A DNA stretch of 64,000 nt from Ruminococcus sp. Zagget11 (GTDB lineage Bacteria > Bacillota > Clostridia > Oscillospirales > Ruminococcaceae). Both the position numbers and the translations under genes were made by a program. Positions 1 to 8,924 of this stretch are shown in pieces. Every line of letters starts with the position of its first letter. Within the stretch, counting starts at the first letter, position 1. The DNA lies in assembly GCA_001941135.1 (NCBI GenBank), contig MSHL01000042.1, forward strand, positions 40,428-104,427, read 5' to 3'. The notes beneath the pieces are model-generated. The model ran no database searches, was not told where the DNA came from, and saw only the letters and a list, made by a program, of their open reading frames with translations.

Positions 1-5
1 TTTAA

Positions 6-974
6 ATGGAAAATACAAATAAAATTCCCCTTTTGGTGATCTGCGGCCCCACAGCCTCGGGAAAAACCGCCGTGGGAGCAGAGCTTGCCCTGCAGCTTGG
101 CGGAGAGATTGTTTCCGCAGACTCCATGCAGATATACAAAGAACCCGCCATTGCCACCGCGAAGCCGACTGCGGAGGAAATGCGGGGCGTACCTCATCAC
201 ATGATAGGCTTTCTCAGCCCCGAGCAGGATTTTTCTGTGGCGGAATATGTGGAAATGGCGAGCGGACACATTGCCGATATCCACAGCCGCGGTCTTTTGC
301 CGATTGTTGTGGGAGGTACGGGACTGTATATAAACTCCCTTATCGACAATATAGATTTCGGATATGCCGTTTCCGATCCCGCTCTGCGGCAAAGGCTTGA
401 GGACGATGTAAAAAGCATCGGAGCGGAAGCTATGCACAAGCGCCTTTCGGAGCTTGACCCAAAGGCAGCCGAAAGGATTCACCCGAATAATACCGTTAGG
501 GTTATACGGGCAATAGAAATGTGTATGCTTTCCGGAAGAACTGCCGAGGAAAATATGGCGCTCAGCCGAAAAAACGAATCCCCTTACGATGTCTGTATGA
601 TAGGTCTTACCTGCTTTGACAGGAGTATTCTCTATGACAGGATAAACCGCCGTGTGGACGAAATGATCGGAATGGGGCTTGTGGAAGAGGCAAGGGGGAT
701 TTATGAAAAATACCGATTAAAGACTGCCTCCAACGCTATCGGATATAAGGAGCTTATACCTTATTTCGATAATCAGTGTACTCTTGAAGATGCAATTGAG
801 AAAATTAAGCGTGAAACACGGCGATATGCCAAAAGACAGCTCACATGGTTTCGTCGAGATGCACGAATTTCATGGATTGATACCGCAAATTCTGAACAAT
901 TTGACGGAATTATAAATATGTGCAAGTTTAATATAGCCAAATCGAAAATTATGTGTTATAATATAAAAGAGTAG
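6..974 (+). CDS. miaA: tRNA dimethylallyltransferase
   Basis: MiaA transfers a dimethylallyl group from DMAPP to N6 of adenosine 37 in tRNAs that read codons beginning with U. The 322-residue protein has the family length. It opens with a P-loop (GPTASGKT, about residues 13-20), followed by the conserved VSADSMQIY segment and the VGGTGLYI segment near residue 103. The C-terminal KRQLTWFRRD tRNA-binding stretch is present. The ATG lies five bases from the window edge, so its ribosome-binding site cannot be judged. The last 30 residues are AT-rich and unlike other MiaA ends. hfq follows about 110 bp downstream, the usual miaA-hfq order. Confidence 0.96.
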   Translation: MENTNKIPLLVICGPTASGKTAVGAELALQLGGEIVSADSMQIYKEPAIATAKPTAEEMRGVPHHMIGFLSPEQDFSVAEYVEMASGHIADIHSRGLLPIVVGGTGLYINSLIDNIDFGYAVSDPALRQRLEDDVKSIGAEAMHKRLSELDPKAAERIHPNNTVRVIRAIEMCMLSGRTAEENMALSRKNESPYDVCMIGLTCFDRSILYDRINRRVDEMIGMGLVEEARGIYEKYRLKTASNAIGYKELIPYFDNQCTLEDAIEKIKRETRRYAKRQLTWFRRDARISWIDTANSEQFDGIINMCKFNIAKSKIMCYNIKE

Positions 975-1010
975 CATGGCACAGCTGTTTCTTTACGGAC
1001 ACCGCCATGC
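974..1010 (+). other. Inverted repeat between miaA and hfq
   Basis: A 7-bp perfect inverted repeat (GCATGGC/GCCATGC) with a 23-base loop overlaps the miaA stop codon. No U-tract follows, so it is not a convincing intrinsic terminator. It could be a 3'-end stabiliser or processing site upstream of hfq. Confidence 0.3.
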
Positions 1011-1084
1011 CCTTAGGATAAACCATAACGAACCTATCAGATTTATATACTGTGGTTTTACATTGCCAAGAAAGGAACATAAAT

Positions 1085-1321
1085 ATGAATAAAGCTTTAA
1101 ATCTTCAGGATGTCTTTTTAAATCAGGCAAGAAAGGACAGAATCCCCATTACCTGCATACTCACCAACGGATTTCAGTTCAAGGGTCTTATCAAGGGCTT
1201 TGACAGCTACTCCGTTATAATTGAAACCGAGGGAAAGCAGGAGCTTGTTTTCAAGCACGCTATCTCCACAATTATCCCCGCAAGACCGGTTTCAATACTT
1301 GATACCGAGGAAAATGACTGA
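1085..1321 (+). CDS. hfq: RNA chaperone Hfq
   Basis: Hfq is a hexameric Sm-like chaperone that binds U-rich and A-rich RNA. The start is placed at the ATG of MNKALNLQ because AAAGGA lies about 10 bases upstream; an ATG 33 bases earlier has no such site. The 78-residue product has the Sm1 region ([18 protein letters not shown]) and the Sm2 signature KHAISTI. The C-terminus is short, as in Gram-positive Hfq. It lies directly after miaA, the classic arrangement. Whether it acts with small RNAs here is unknown, since the role of Hfq in Firmicutes is often minor. Confidence 0.95.
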   Translation: MNKALNLQDVFLNQARKDRIPITCILTNGFQFKGLIKGFDSYSVIIETEGKQELVFKHAISTIIPARPVSILDTEEND

Positions 1322-1339
1322 CCTTTACGGGCGGTGTAA

Positions 1340-2761
1340 TTGAAAATGAATGACCGTTTAATGAAATTGGTCATAGCTCTTGTTGCCGTGGGTTTGTTCA
1401 TTATAATAGCTTATCAGGCTTATGCCGGCGTTACCGATGAGTATAAGACCGAAACCGCTGTTATATATTCGTCCGCCGATGCCGTTTCGTTCAGAGGCGT
1501 TTACATACGCAACGAATCCGTAATAAACCAATATGTCAACGGAATGCTCTACTTTGAGGTTTCGGACGGAAGTAAGGTTGGCAACGGCTCTGCGGTTGCA
1601 AGGGTTTATGACAGCGAGGATGAGATCAATACCATTCAGCGCATAAGTGAGGTTGAAGATGAAATTGATCTGCTTGAAGCTGCACAAAATCCCGGTACCA
1701 CCTCCACTGCACAGCCGGAATTTATTTCAAACCTTATAAGCGAGGACTATCAGACACTCGCTACCTCACTTGCCAAGGCGGATGTGTCCAATATAGGAGA
1801 TCAGCGGGATAATCTGCTGACGCTTATGTCCATATACCAAATATCCATAGGCAAGGAAACCAATTACAACACCCGCATAAACAGCCTGTATAATGAGCTG
1901 TCCTCACTGCTAAGCCTTAATGTAACCGAAAAAAGCACAGTTCTCTCCCCCGATTCGGGATACTTTGTAAGCTATACCGATGGGTATGAAAGCATACTCA
2001 GCATTGATACAACCGACGATTTGACCGCCGATGAAATCAAAACTATTACAAGCGGGCAGGGTGCCAATGAAATAAAGGACACGGAAATCGGCAAGCTTAT
2101 CAAGGGCTACAACTGGAAAATTGCCGGAGTAATAGATAACTCCGCTCATGTTTACAATGCCGGAGATACCGTTACATTAAGCTTTACGTCCACCCCCGAT
2201 GTGGTAAACGCCGTTATTGAACGGCTCGACGCCACAGAGTCCGAGGATGAATCGGTGACTGTACTGCGCTGCGAGGAAATGACCTACGACTTAGTGCAGA
2301 AGCGTGTGGAAAGAGTTGAAATGACCCTTAACGACTTTGAGGGTATACGGGTTTCGCGGGATGCCATACGTTTTGACAAGGATAATAACATGGGCGTCTA
2401 TGTCCTTTGGGGACAAAGAGTGCTGTTCAAGAAGCTGGACGTTATATTTGAAAGCGATGATTACCTGCTTTCAAGGATAACCTCCGACAGCGACTATGTT
2501 GCTGTTTATGATGAAATAATACTTGACGGTGTCAATACCGCCGACTATATGTCAAATCTGGACGATGAAGGTCTTGATGAAACCGAGGATGAGGAGTATG
2601 AAATTATCCGATATACCTTGGAGGATATCAAGGACGAGGAGGACACTGCACAGGAAAACGATGCGTCGGACGATAATACCGTGTCGGAGTCGGATGACGA
2701 AAGCGCGAATACCGAAAGCAGCGAAAATTCCTCCGGCGGGGAGGTAATTAACTTTGAATAA
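1340..2761 (+). CDS. HlyD-like membrane-anchored adaptor protein
   Basis: A 473-residue protein with one N-terminal transmembrane helix (about residues 9-30, LVIALVAVGLFIIIAYQAYA) and a large extracytoplasmic part. A biotinyl-lipoyl-like half motif near residues 70-95 (DGSKVGNGSAVARVYD) and a central helical region resemble HlyD or membrane-fusion-protein adaptors. The last 70 residues are very acidic and low in complexity (Asp, Glu, Ser, Asn). Two ATGs, two codons apart, both fit as start. It overlaps the next gene, yggS, by 8 bases, so translation is probably coupled. No ABC transporter lies next to it, so its partner is unknown. The position before the sepF cluster suggests an envelope role, which is inference. 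Confidence 0.65.
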   Translation: MKMNDRLMKLVIALVAVGLFIIIAYQAYAGVTDEYKTETAVIYSSADAVSFRGVYIRNESVINQYVNGMLYFEVSDGSKVGNGSAVARVYDSEDEINTIQRISEVEDEIDLLEAAQNPGTTSTAQPEFISNLISEDYQTLATSLAKADVSNIGDQRDNLLTLMSIYQISIGKETNYNTRINSLYNELSSLLSLNVTEKSTVLSPDSGYFVSYTDGYESILSIDTTDDLTADEIKTITSGQGANEIKDTEIGKLIKGYNWKIAGVIDNSAHVYNAGDTVTLSFTSTPDVVNAVIERLDATESEDESVTVLRCEEMTYDLVQKRVERVEMTLNDFEGIRVSRDAIRFDKDNNMGVYVLWGQRVLFKKLDVIFESDDYLLSRITSDSDYVAVYDEIILDGVNTADYMSNLDDEGLDETEDEEYEIIRYTLEDIKDEEDTAQENDASDDNTVSESDDESANTESSENSSGGEVINFE

Positions 2762-3452
2762 TGACAGCCGCTGCGATATGATTGCCGAAAACATTAAGGT
2801 AATCCTCCATAACGTGGCTGAAGCTAAGGCAAGCTGCGGCCGTGAGAGTGATGATATAAAAATTATGGCGGTATCGAAAACTGTCCCGCCGGAATACGTC
2901 AACTTTGCGGTTTCCAAAGGATTTAGCCTTATCGGCGAGAACCGAGTTCAGGAATTTTTACAAAAGAAAGAATATTATGTAAACAATGCTGAAATTCAGT
3001 TCATTGGGCACTTGCAATCCAACAAAATAAAGTATATTATAGATAGTGTATCGATGATACAGTCCGTGGACAGCGTTTCCCTTGCCAAGGAAATTGGCAG
3101 ACAGGCGCTGAAAAACGGAAAATGTATGGATATACTCTGCGAGGTAAATATCGGAGGAGAGAACAGCAAAAGCGGTTTTTCTCCCGACAGCCTGGCGGAT
3201 GCCGTGTATGAGCTTGCACAGACTGACGGTATAAAGGTGAGGGGATTTATGACAATCCCCCCGAAATCCGACAGTCCCATCTATTTGGAAAAAATGCAGC
3301 GGCTATACATGGATATAAAAGCGGCAAAAATCGATAATACGGATATATCCGTGCTTTCAATGGGTATGTCGGGTGATTATGTCGATGCGGTCAAATACGG
3401 CAGCACAATGGTGCGAATCGGCACAGGACTTTTTGGCGCAAGGCAAAAATAA
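2754..3452 (+). CDS. yggS: YggS/YlmE-family PLP-binding protein
   Basis: This is a member of the pyridoxal-phosphate homeostasis family (alanine-racemase-like TIM barrel without the second domain). The PLP lysine sits in AVSKT near residue 42. IGENRVQEF, FIGHLQSNK and the late SMGMSGDY segment are all conserved. Length (232 residues) is normal. A TTG start at 2754 is supported by GGGGAGG about 10 bases upstream inside the preceding gene. In Firmicutes this gene (ylmE) heads the ylm division cluster, as here. Confidence 0.93.
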   Translation: MNNDSRCDMIAENIKVILHNVAEAKASCGRESDDIKIMAVSKTVPPEYVNFAVSKGFSLIGENRVQEFLQKKEYYVNNAEIQFIGHLQSNKIKYIIDSVSMIQSVDSVSLAKEIGRQALKNGKCMDILCEVNIGGENSKSGFSPDSLADAVYELAQTDGIKVRGFMTIPPKSDSPIYLEKMQRLYMDIKAAKIDNTDISVLSMGMSGDYVDAVKYGSTMVRIGTGLFGARQK

Positions 3453-3513
3453 CAGAATAACAGAATTTGGCGACAGCTCGCCTGAATAAAAAACGAAAGG
3501 GAGAAAAAATAAA

Positions 3514-3978
3514 ATGGGTTTTTTGGATAGCGTTAAGGATGCATTGGGATTCGGTGACGACTACGGTTCGGACGAATACGATTCCCAGGAGTATGGACAG
3601 AATAATCAGTCGCAGGGCAGAGATTATCGCCAGGACAGCTACGACGATGGGGGCTATGGAAACAATAAGCCCAACAGAGTGATGAATATAACCGCAACAG
3701 CACAGCTGCAGGTTATATTGGTAAAGCCCAGCAAGTTCCAAGAAACAAAGGAAATCGCCGATCACCTTAACAACAAGAAAACGGTTGTCCTTAACCTTGA
3801 GGTTACCACACCCGATATTACCAGGAGAATTATCGATTTTCTTGGCGGTGTGGCTTACGCAAACGGAGGCAGCATAAAGCCTGTTGCCCACAATACCTTT
3901 ATAATTACCCCCTACAACGTGGGATTTCAGGGTGATGAGCTTTCCGCCGAGCTTGAAAACAACGGCGTTCAGCTTTAA
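3514..3978 (+). CDS. sepF: Cell division protein SepF
   Basis: SepF bundles FtsZ filaments and anchors the Z ring to the membrane. The 154-residue product has an N-terminal amphipathic segment (MGFLDSVKDALGF) that would act as membrane anchor, then a Gly/Asp/Tyr/Gln-rich linker (residues 14-55), then the conserved dimerising core (LVKPSKFQETKEIADHL to DFLGGVAYA). AAAGGGAG precedes the ATG. It sits between yggS and ylmH, the standard Firmicutes order, except that ylmG (a YggT-family membrane protein) is absent. Confidence 0.95.
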   Translation: MGFLDSVKDALGFGDDYGSDEYDSQEYGQNNQSQGRDYRQDSYDDGGYGNNKPNRVMNITATAQLQVILVKPSKFQETKEIADHLNNKKTVVLNLEVTTPDITRRIIDFLGGVAYANGGSIKPVAHNTFIITPYNVGFQGDELSAELENNGVQL

Positions 3979-3992
3979 CAGCCTTTCGGATT

Positions 3993-4781
3993 ATGGTGAG
4001 TATTTCCGAAGCGGAGCTTAACCGCGATGAAAAAATCCTCGCCGCACATCTGTCGGATATGGTTGAGGACTGCTGCAAGAGCTTTCGACCCTGCTTCACC
4101 TTTTTCCTCACAGAGAGAGAATGTGTGGTGGCGGAGAATGTGCTGGGGCGTCTTTGCGGTTCAGAGGACACACCCTGCTTTCTCGCATACGGTGGCTATG
4201 AGGGCGCACAGCGCAGAGTTATGGGAATTTTCCCGCCTTATGGAGAAGCGGATTTTTCGCTTTTCCCTATAACTGCGGTGAAATTTACCTATCGCCGCGA
4301 GGACAAGCTTTCTCACCGTGATTTTCTCGGCTGCCTTATGAATTTGCAAATTGAACGTCGGCTTATCGGAGATATTATCTGCGATGAGGGAAAAGCCTTT
4401 GCCCTTATGAACGATAATGCCGCAGAGCTTGCGGCTTCATCTGTCACAAAGGTGGGACGAGTGGGCGTTAAGACTGCCATTGCGGATAAATCCGATTTGA
4501 TAGTCCATCACGATTTTTTCAAGGAAACGAGCGCTTCGGTTGCTTCAATGCGGCTTGACTGTATTCTCGCGTCAGCCGTGAACATAAGCCGTGAAAAAGC
4601 GGCGATACTTATACGCTCCGGAGGAGTCAGTGTCAATCATATACAGCGGGAAAGCGTTTCCCATACTGTAAATGACGGCGATTTGCTGTCTGTAAAGGGC
4701 TTCGGGAGATTTCTTATTTCCGCAGATGGCGGTGAAACGCGAAAAGGGCGGCTGCATATAACCGTGAAAAAGTATCTTTAA
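3993..4781 (+). CDS. ylmH: YlmH-family S4-domain RNA-binding protein
   Basis: A 262-residue protein of the YlmH family. The N-terminal two thirds is the YlmH fold, with PITAVKFTYRR and the typical LSHRDFLGCLMNLQIERRLIGDI stretch (read in two parts, residues 104-126). The C-terminal 80 residues form an S4 RNA-binding domain (RLDCILASAVNISREKAA...IRSGGVSVN). YlmH has been linked to rescue of stalled 50S subunits in Bacillus. It follows sepF by 14 bases and precedes divIVA, so it belongs to the division operon. Confidence 0.92.
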   Translation: MVSISEAELNRDEKILAAHLSDMVEDCCKSFRPCFTFFLTERECVVAENVLGRLCGSEDTPCFLAYGGYEGAQRRVMGIFPPYGEADFSLFPITAVKFTYRREDKLSHRDFLGCLMNLQIERRLIGDIICDEGKAFALMNDNAAELAASSVTKVGRVGVKTAIADKSDLIVHHDFFKETSASVASMRLDCILASAVNISREKAAILIRSGGVSVNHIQRESVSHTVNDGDLLSVKGFGRFLISADGGETRKGRLHITVKKYL

Positions 4782-4846
4782 ATAAAAAAATAATGCCAAG
4801 ATGCGGTAGTATAAATAACCGCATTGTCGGGGAAAGAGGGATAATA

Positions 4847-5497
4847 ATGATTACCGCAAACGATGTCAATATGAAACGCTTTGAGCAGGCAAGACCCGGT
4901 TACAAAACAGAAGAGGTTGACGAATTTCTTAAGGAAATTGCGGATCAGCTTGAAGAGATGATCCGTGAAAAGGATGATTCCGAAAATAAGATCGGTATCC
5001 TTGTTGAGAGCATAAGAGAATATAAGAACGATGAGGAGGCTCTTAAGGAGGCTCTTATCGGTGCGCATAAACAGGCAAAGGTCGTAACGGCTCAGGCTGA
5101 AGAGGAGGCTGCCGCTATAGTTGCCGAGGCTAAGGCAAAGGCTGACGCCATCATTGCCGAGGCCAATGCAAAGGCTGACGAAATTATCGGATCTACAGGC
5201 ATTCGCGCCGAAAAGGCAAGGGCGGAGTTCAACAACATGAAGAAAGAGGTTTCCGATTTCAAGTCGGAGATCCTCGGTATGTATAAGAAGCATATTACCC
5301 TTATAACATCCCTCCCCGACCTAAGTGATGATGAAACGGATCAGCAGAGTGCCGACCCCGCACCTGCCAAGGCTCCCGAAAAGGTAAGACCTACGGGCAG
5401 AGTAAAGGCGGCCGATACACCTGCGGATATGGATTCCACCGTTGTTTTTGGCACACCGGAAGCGGCATCCAATCACCTTAATTCCCTTAAAAAATAA
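4847..5497 (+). CDS. divIVA: DivIVA-domain polar scaffold protein
   Basis: DivIVA is a coiled-coil protein that senses negative membrane curvature and marks poles and septa. The start is set at MITANDVN because GGAAAGAGGG precedes it; the reading frame is open 54 bases further upstream without a site. The N-terminus has the conserved FEQARPGYKTEEVDEFL lipid-binding motif. Residues 30-150 are coiled coil with Ala/Glu/Lys repeats (AEAKAKADAIIAEANAKADE). The C-terminal 60 residues are Pro/Ala/Asp-rich. It is last in the ylm cluster and precedes ileS, as in Bacillus. Confidence 0.94.
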   Translation: MITANDVNMKRFEQARPGYKTEEVDEFLKEIADQLEEMIREKDDSENKIGILVESIREYKNDEEALKEALIGAHKQAKVVTAQAEEEAAAIVAEAKAKADAIIAEANAKADEIIGSTGIRAEKARAEFNNMKKEVSDFKSEILGMYKKHITLITSLPDLSDDETDQQSADPAPAKAPEKVRPTGRVKAADTPADMDSTVVFGTPEAASNHLNSLKK

Positions 5498-5508
5498 TAG
5501 CCGGTATA

Positions 5509-5530
5509 CCGCATGACGTAAATCATGCGG
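5509..5530 (+). other. Perfect 8-bp hairpin between divIVA and ileS
   Basis: CCGCATGA and TCATGCGG flank the six-base loop CGTAAA. No strong U-run follows, so termination would be weak. The gap to ileS is only 84 bases and holds no T-box features. The hairpin may be a partial terminator or a processing site. Confidence 0.4.
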
Positions 5531-5581
5531 TTTATGCAGGTTATATGAATTTATAAAAAGCATTCAAGGAGAGAATACCCT

Positions 5582-8392
5582 ATGTCACAGGATTATAATT
5601 CCACGCTTAATCTTCCCTCTACCGAGTTTTCCATGAGAGGAAATCTCACCACAAAAGAGCCTGTTATGATTGAAGATTGGGACAAAAACGAAATTTACCG
5701 CAAGATGATAGAAAAGAACAGCTCAAAGCCTACCTATGTCCTCCATGACGGACCTCCCTATGCCAACGGAGATATTCACATGGGAACAGCCCTTAATAAG
5801 GTACTCAAGGATATTATCGTTAAGGATAAGAACATGAGCGGCTACTGCTCCCCCTATATCCCCGGTTGGGATACCCACGGTCTGCCAATTGAGCTTAAGG
5901 TACTGAAGCAGCTGGGCGTTGAGAACGGCGCTGTTGAGCCTGTGGAGCTGCGCAAGAAATGCACGGAATATGCCCATGAGCAGGTAAACAGCCAAATGGC
6001 GCAGTTCAAGCGTCTTGGTGTTTGGGGCGATTTCGATAATCCCTACCTTACCCTCACCCATGAATTTGAGGCAAGGGAAATTGAGGTATTCGGCGAAATG
6101 TACAGCAAGGGATATATTTACAAGGGGTTAAAGCCCGTTTATTGGTGTCCCGACTGCCAAACAGCTCTTGCGGAGGCTGAAATTGAGTATGCCAACGATC
6201 CCTGCCGCTCTATCTTCGTAAAATTCAAGGTAAAGAATGATAAGGGGCTGCTTACCGCCAAGGGAATTGATCCTAACAAGACATACTTCGTTATATGGAC
6301 CACCACCACATGGACGCTCCCCGGAAACCTTGCTATTGCACTGGGGCCTGAGTATGAATACACCGTATTCAATGCGGGGGACGAAAACTATATAATGGCC
6401 ACAGAGCTTGCAGGCGGAGCAATGAAGGCTGCGGGAATTGAGGATTATACCGCCGTTGCCTCATTTAAGGGCAGCGAGCTGGAATATATGACTGCGGAGC
6501 ATCCCTTTATGGGAAGAGATTCGCTGGTTATCGTAGGCGATCATGTCACGCTGGAAAGCGGTACAGGCTGCGTTCACACCGCCCCCGGCTTTGGTGTTGA
6601 CGACTTTGAGGTATGCAAGAAATATCCCGAAATAGGAATGACAGTGCCTGTTGATTTCAAGGGAATTTTGACCGAGGAAGCCGGAAAATATCAAGGACTT
6701 ACCACTGCTGCCGCAAATAAGGTTATAGCTGCGGATTTGATTGAGAGCGGCGCAATGTTCGCCTCGGAAAATATTGAGCACCAATATCCCCACTGCTGGA
6801 GATGTAAAAAGCCCGTGCTTTTCCGCGCAACCGAACAGTGGTTTTGCTCCGTAAAGGACTTTAAGGATGATGCCGTTAAGGCGATAGAGGACGTACAATG
6901 GATTCCCGCATGGGGCGAGGACAGAATCAAGGGAATGGTAACAGACAGAAGCGACTGGTGCATTTCCCGTCAGAGGACATGGGGCGTACCTATTCCCGTC
7001 GTATACTGCAAGGACTGCGGAAAGCCTGTTGTTACACCGGAAACCATTAAGGCTGTTTCCGATATGTTCCGTGAGGAAGGCTCGGATTCATGGTATATAA
7101 AGGATCCTGCCCGGTTCATACCCGCAAGCGTTAAGTGTGAATGCGGCTGCGGCGAGTTTATCAAGGAAAAGGATATTTTCGATGTATGGTTCGACAGCGG
7201 TGTTACACACAGGGCTGTTATGAAGGAAAGAGGCTTTGATCTCCCCGTAGATCTTTACCTTGAGGGTGCAGACCAATACAGAGGCTGGTTCCAGTCCTCA
7301 CTTCTCACCTCCGCCGCTACCACGGGCACAGCTCCCTATAAGGCTGTCTGCACCCACGGCTGGGTTGTTGACGGCGAAGGAAGAGCCATGCACAAATCCT
7401 TAGGCAACGGCATCGACCCCAAGGATATAATCGGTCAAAACGGCGCGGATATACTCCGTCTGTGGGTTGCCTCCTCGGATTATCATGCGGATATAAGAAT
7501 ATCCAAGGATATTATAAAGCAGCTTTCCGATATGTACAAGAAGATAAGGAATACCGCAAGATTTATGCTTGGAAACCTCTCTAACGGCAGCGGCTTCAAC
7601 CCCGATACCGATATGGTTTACGTAAATGATATGCCCGAAATAGATAAATGGGCGCTTATTAAGCTGAACAGCCTTATTGACAAGGTAAAGGAGGCTTATA
7701 ACGCGTTCGACTTCCATATTGTCGTACACAGCATTCATAACTTCTGCGTAGTGGATATGTCCAGCTTCTACCTTGATATTATCAAGGACAGACTTTACTG
7801 CGACGGCGAAAAATCCCTTGACAGACGCAGCGCACAGACCGTTATGTACACAGTCCTCAGCGCGGTTTCAAGGCTTATTGCCCCGATACTTTCATTTACC
7901 GCAGAGGAAATTTGGAAATACAGCCCCCACTACGCACAGGATGACAAGGAAAGCATTTTCCTTAATTCAATGCCCGAAAAGGTTGCTGTCACCGTTTCCG
8001 ATGACTTCACCGCAAGGTGGGATGAAATATACAATGTCCGTACTGCCGTTTCAAAGGCATTGGAGCTTAAGAGAGCGCAAAAGTTTATCGGCGCATCTCT
8101 TGAAGCAAGGGTAATACTCCATGCGGAGGATAAGGCACTTTACGAAAGACTGAAATCCTACGAGGATATACTCCCAACCGTGATTATCGTTTCAGGACTG
8201 GAAATAGTCAACGACAATGCAGGTGAATTTAAGTGCGAGGATCAGAATTTTGCGGATAAGCTTTCATTCAGCGTTGAACGTGCCCTTGGCGATAAATGCG
8301 AACGCTGCTGGAGCTACAGCACCACTGTGGGCGAAAACTCACAGCACCCCACCCTCTGCTCACGGTGCTGCGGACAGGTAACGGGTAATTAA
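5582..8392 (+). CDS. ileS: Isoleucyl-tRNA synthetase
   Basis: Class I synthetase that charges tRNA(Ile), 936 residues, bacterial type. The HIGH-like motif is at about residue 61 (PPYANGDIHMGTALN). The editing domain (CP1) follows, with the WTTTTWTLPGN segment. The KMSKS-like motif appears as MHKSLGN near residue 602. The C-terminus has the zinc-binding CERCW...CSRCC cysteines. CAAGGAGAG precedes the ATG. No T-box leader is visible upstream, so expression probably follows the division operon or a short promoter in the gap. Confidence 0.98.
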   Translation: MSQDYNSTLNLPSTEFSMRGNLTTKEPVMIEDWDKNEIYRKMIEKNSSKPTYVLHDGPPYANGDIHMGTALNKVLKDIIVKDKNMSGYCSPYIPGWDTHGLPIELKVLKQLGVENGAVEPVELRKKCTEYAHEQVNSQMAQFKRLGVWGDFDNPYLTLTHEFEAREIEVFGEMYSKGYIYKGLKPVYWCPDCQTALAEAEIEYANDPCRSIFVKFKVKNDKGLLTAKGIDPNKTYFVIWTTTTWTLPGNLAIALGPEYEYTVFNAGDENYIMATELAGGAMKAAGIEDYTAVASFKGSELEYMTAEHPFMGRDSLVIVGDHVTLESGTGCVHTAPGFGVDDFEVCKKYPEIGMTVPVDFKGILTEEAGKYQGLTTAAANKVIAADLIESGAMFASENIEHQYPHCWRCKKPVLFRATEQWFCSVKDFKDDAVKAIEDVQWIPAWGEDRIKGMVTDRSDWCISRQRTWGVPIPVVYCKDCGKPVVTPETIKAVSDMFREEGSDSWYIKDPARFIPASVKCECGCGEFIKEKDIFDVWFDSGVTHRAVMKERGFDLPVDLYLEGADQYRGWFQSSLLTSAATTGTAPYKAVCTHGWVVDGEGRAMHKSLGNGIDPKDIIGQNGADILRLWVASSDYHADIRISKDIIKQLSDMYKKIRNTARFMLGNLSNGSGFNPDTDMVYVNDMPEIDKWALIKLNSLIDKVKEAYNAFDFHIVVHSIHNFCVVDMSSFYLDIIKDRLYCDGEKSLDRRSAQTVMYTVLSAVSRLIAPILSFTAEEIWKYSPHYAQDDKESIFLNSMPEKVAVTVSDDFTARWDEIYNVRTAVSKALELKRAQKFIGASLEARVILHAEDKALYERLKSYEDILPTVIIVSGLEIVNDNAGEFKCEDQNFADKLSFSVERALGDKCERCWSYSTTVGENSQHPTLCSRCCGQVTGN

Positions 8393-8405
8393 GGACTGAT
8401 TGAAG

Positions 8406-8924
8406 ATGGTCTTGCTATTTTGGCTCTGCATTGCTGCGGCGGTTATAATTGACAGAATAACAAAGTACTGTGCCGTAAACGCCCTTACCGAGGGCGAGGT
8501 TGTAAAGGTAATCGGAATTGGCGACACAGATATATTATCCTTTACCATTCACCGCAACACAGGTGCGGCGTTCAGCAGCTTTTCGGATAAAACCGTAGTG
8601 CTGATAGCCGTCACCGCAATTGCCCTTATCGCTATGATAATATTTTTCCACAGGGAAAAACACAAGCACCCACTTATGACCGTAACCTTTGCAATGGTAA
8701 TAGGGGGCGGAATAGGCAATTTAATCGACCGCTGTATGCAGCTTTACGTTGTGGATTTCATCAAGCTGTTCCCCTTTTCGTTTATATTCAACATAGCCGA
8801 TGTTTTTGTGGTGATAGGCGCAATTCTGCTGCTTATTTACTATATTTTCATAGACGAGAAATACAAAAAGCAGTTTGAGGAAAATCCCCCCGACACTGCC
8901 GAGGTGGAGAATAATGGAGAATGA
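8406..8924 (+). CDS. lspA: Lipoprotein signal peptidase II
   Basis: LspA cleaves the signal peptide of diacylglyceryl prolipoproteins in the membrane. About 172 residues with four predicted transmembrane helices. The two catalytic aspartates are in the conserved GNLIDR and FNIADVFVVIG segments, and the RNTGAAFS motif is present. ATG 8406 is preferred over a TTG six bases earlier because AAGGA then lies about 10 bases upstream. It follows ileS by 13 bases and overlaps the downstream pseudouridine synthase gene, a common ileS-lspA-rluD run. Confidence 0.95.
   Translation: MVLLFWLCIAAAVIIDRITKYCAVNALTEGEVVKVIGIGDTDILSFTIHRNTGAAFSSFSDKTVVLIAVTAIALIAMIIFFHREKHKHPLMTVTFAMVIGGGIGNLIDRCMQLYVVDFIKLFPFSFIFNIADVFVVIGAILLLIYYIFIDEKYKKQFEENPPDTAEVENNGE

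Noticed and set aside
5498..5581. T-box leader before ileS
   Set aside because: The gap is only 84 bases and has no specifier stem or antiterminator consensus; leuS and aspS leaders also show none.
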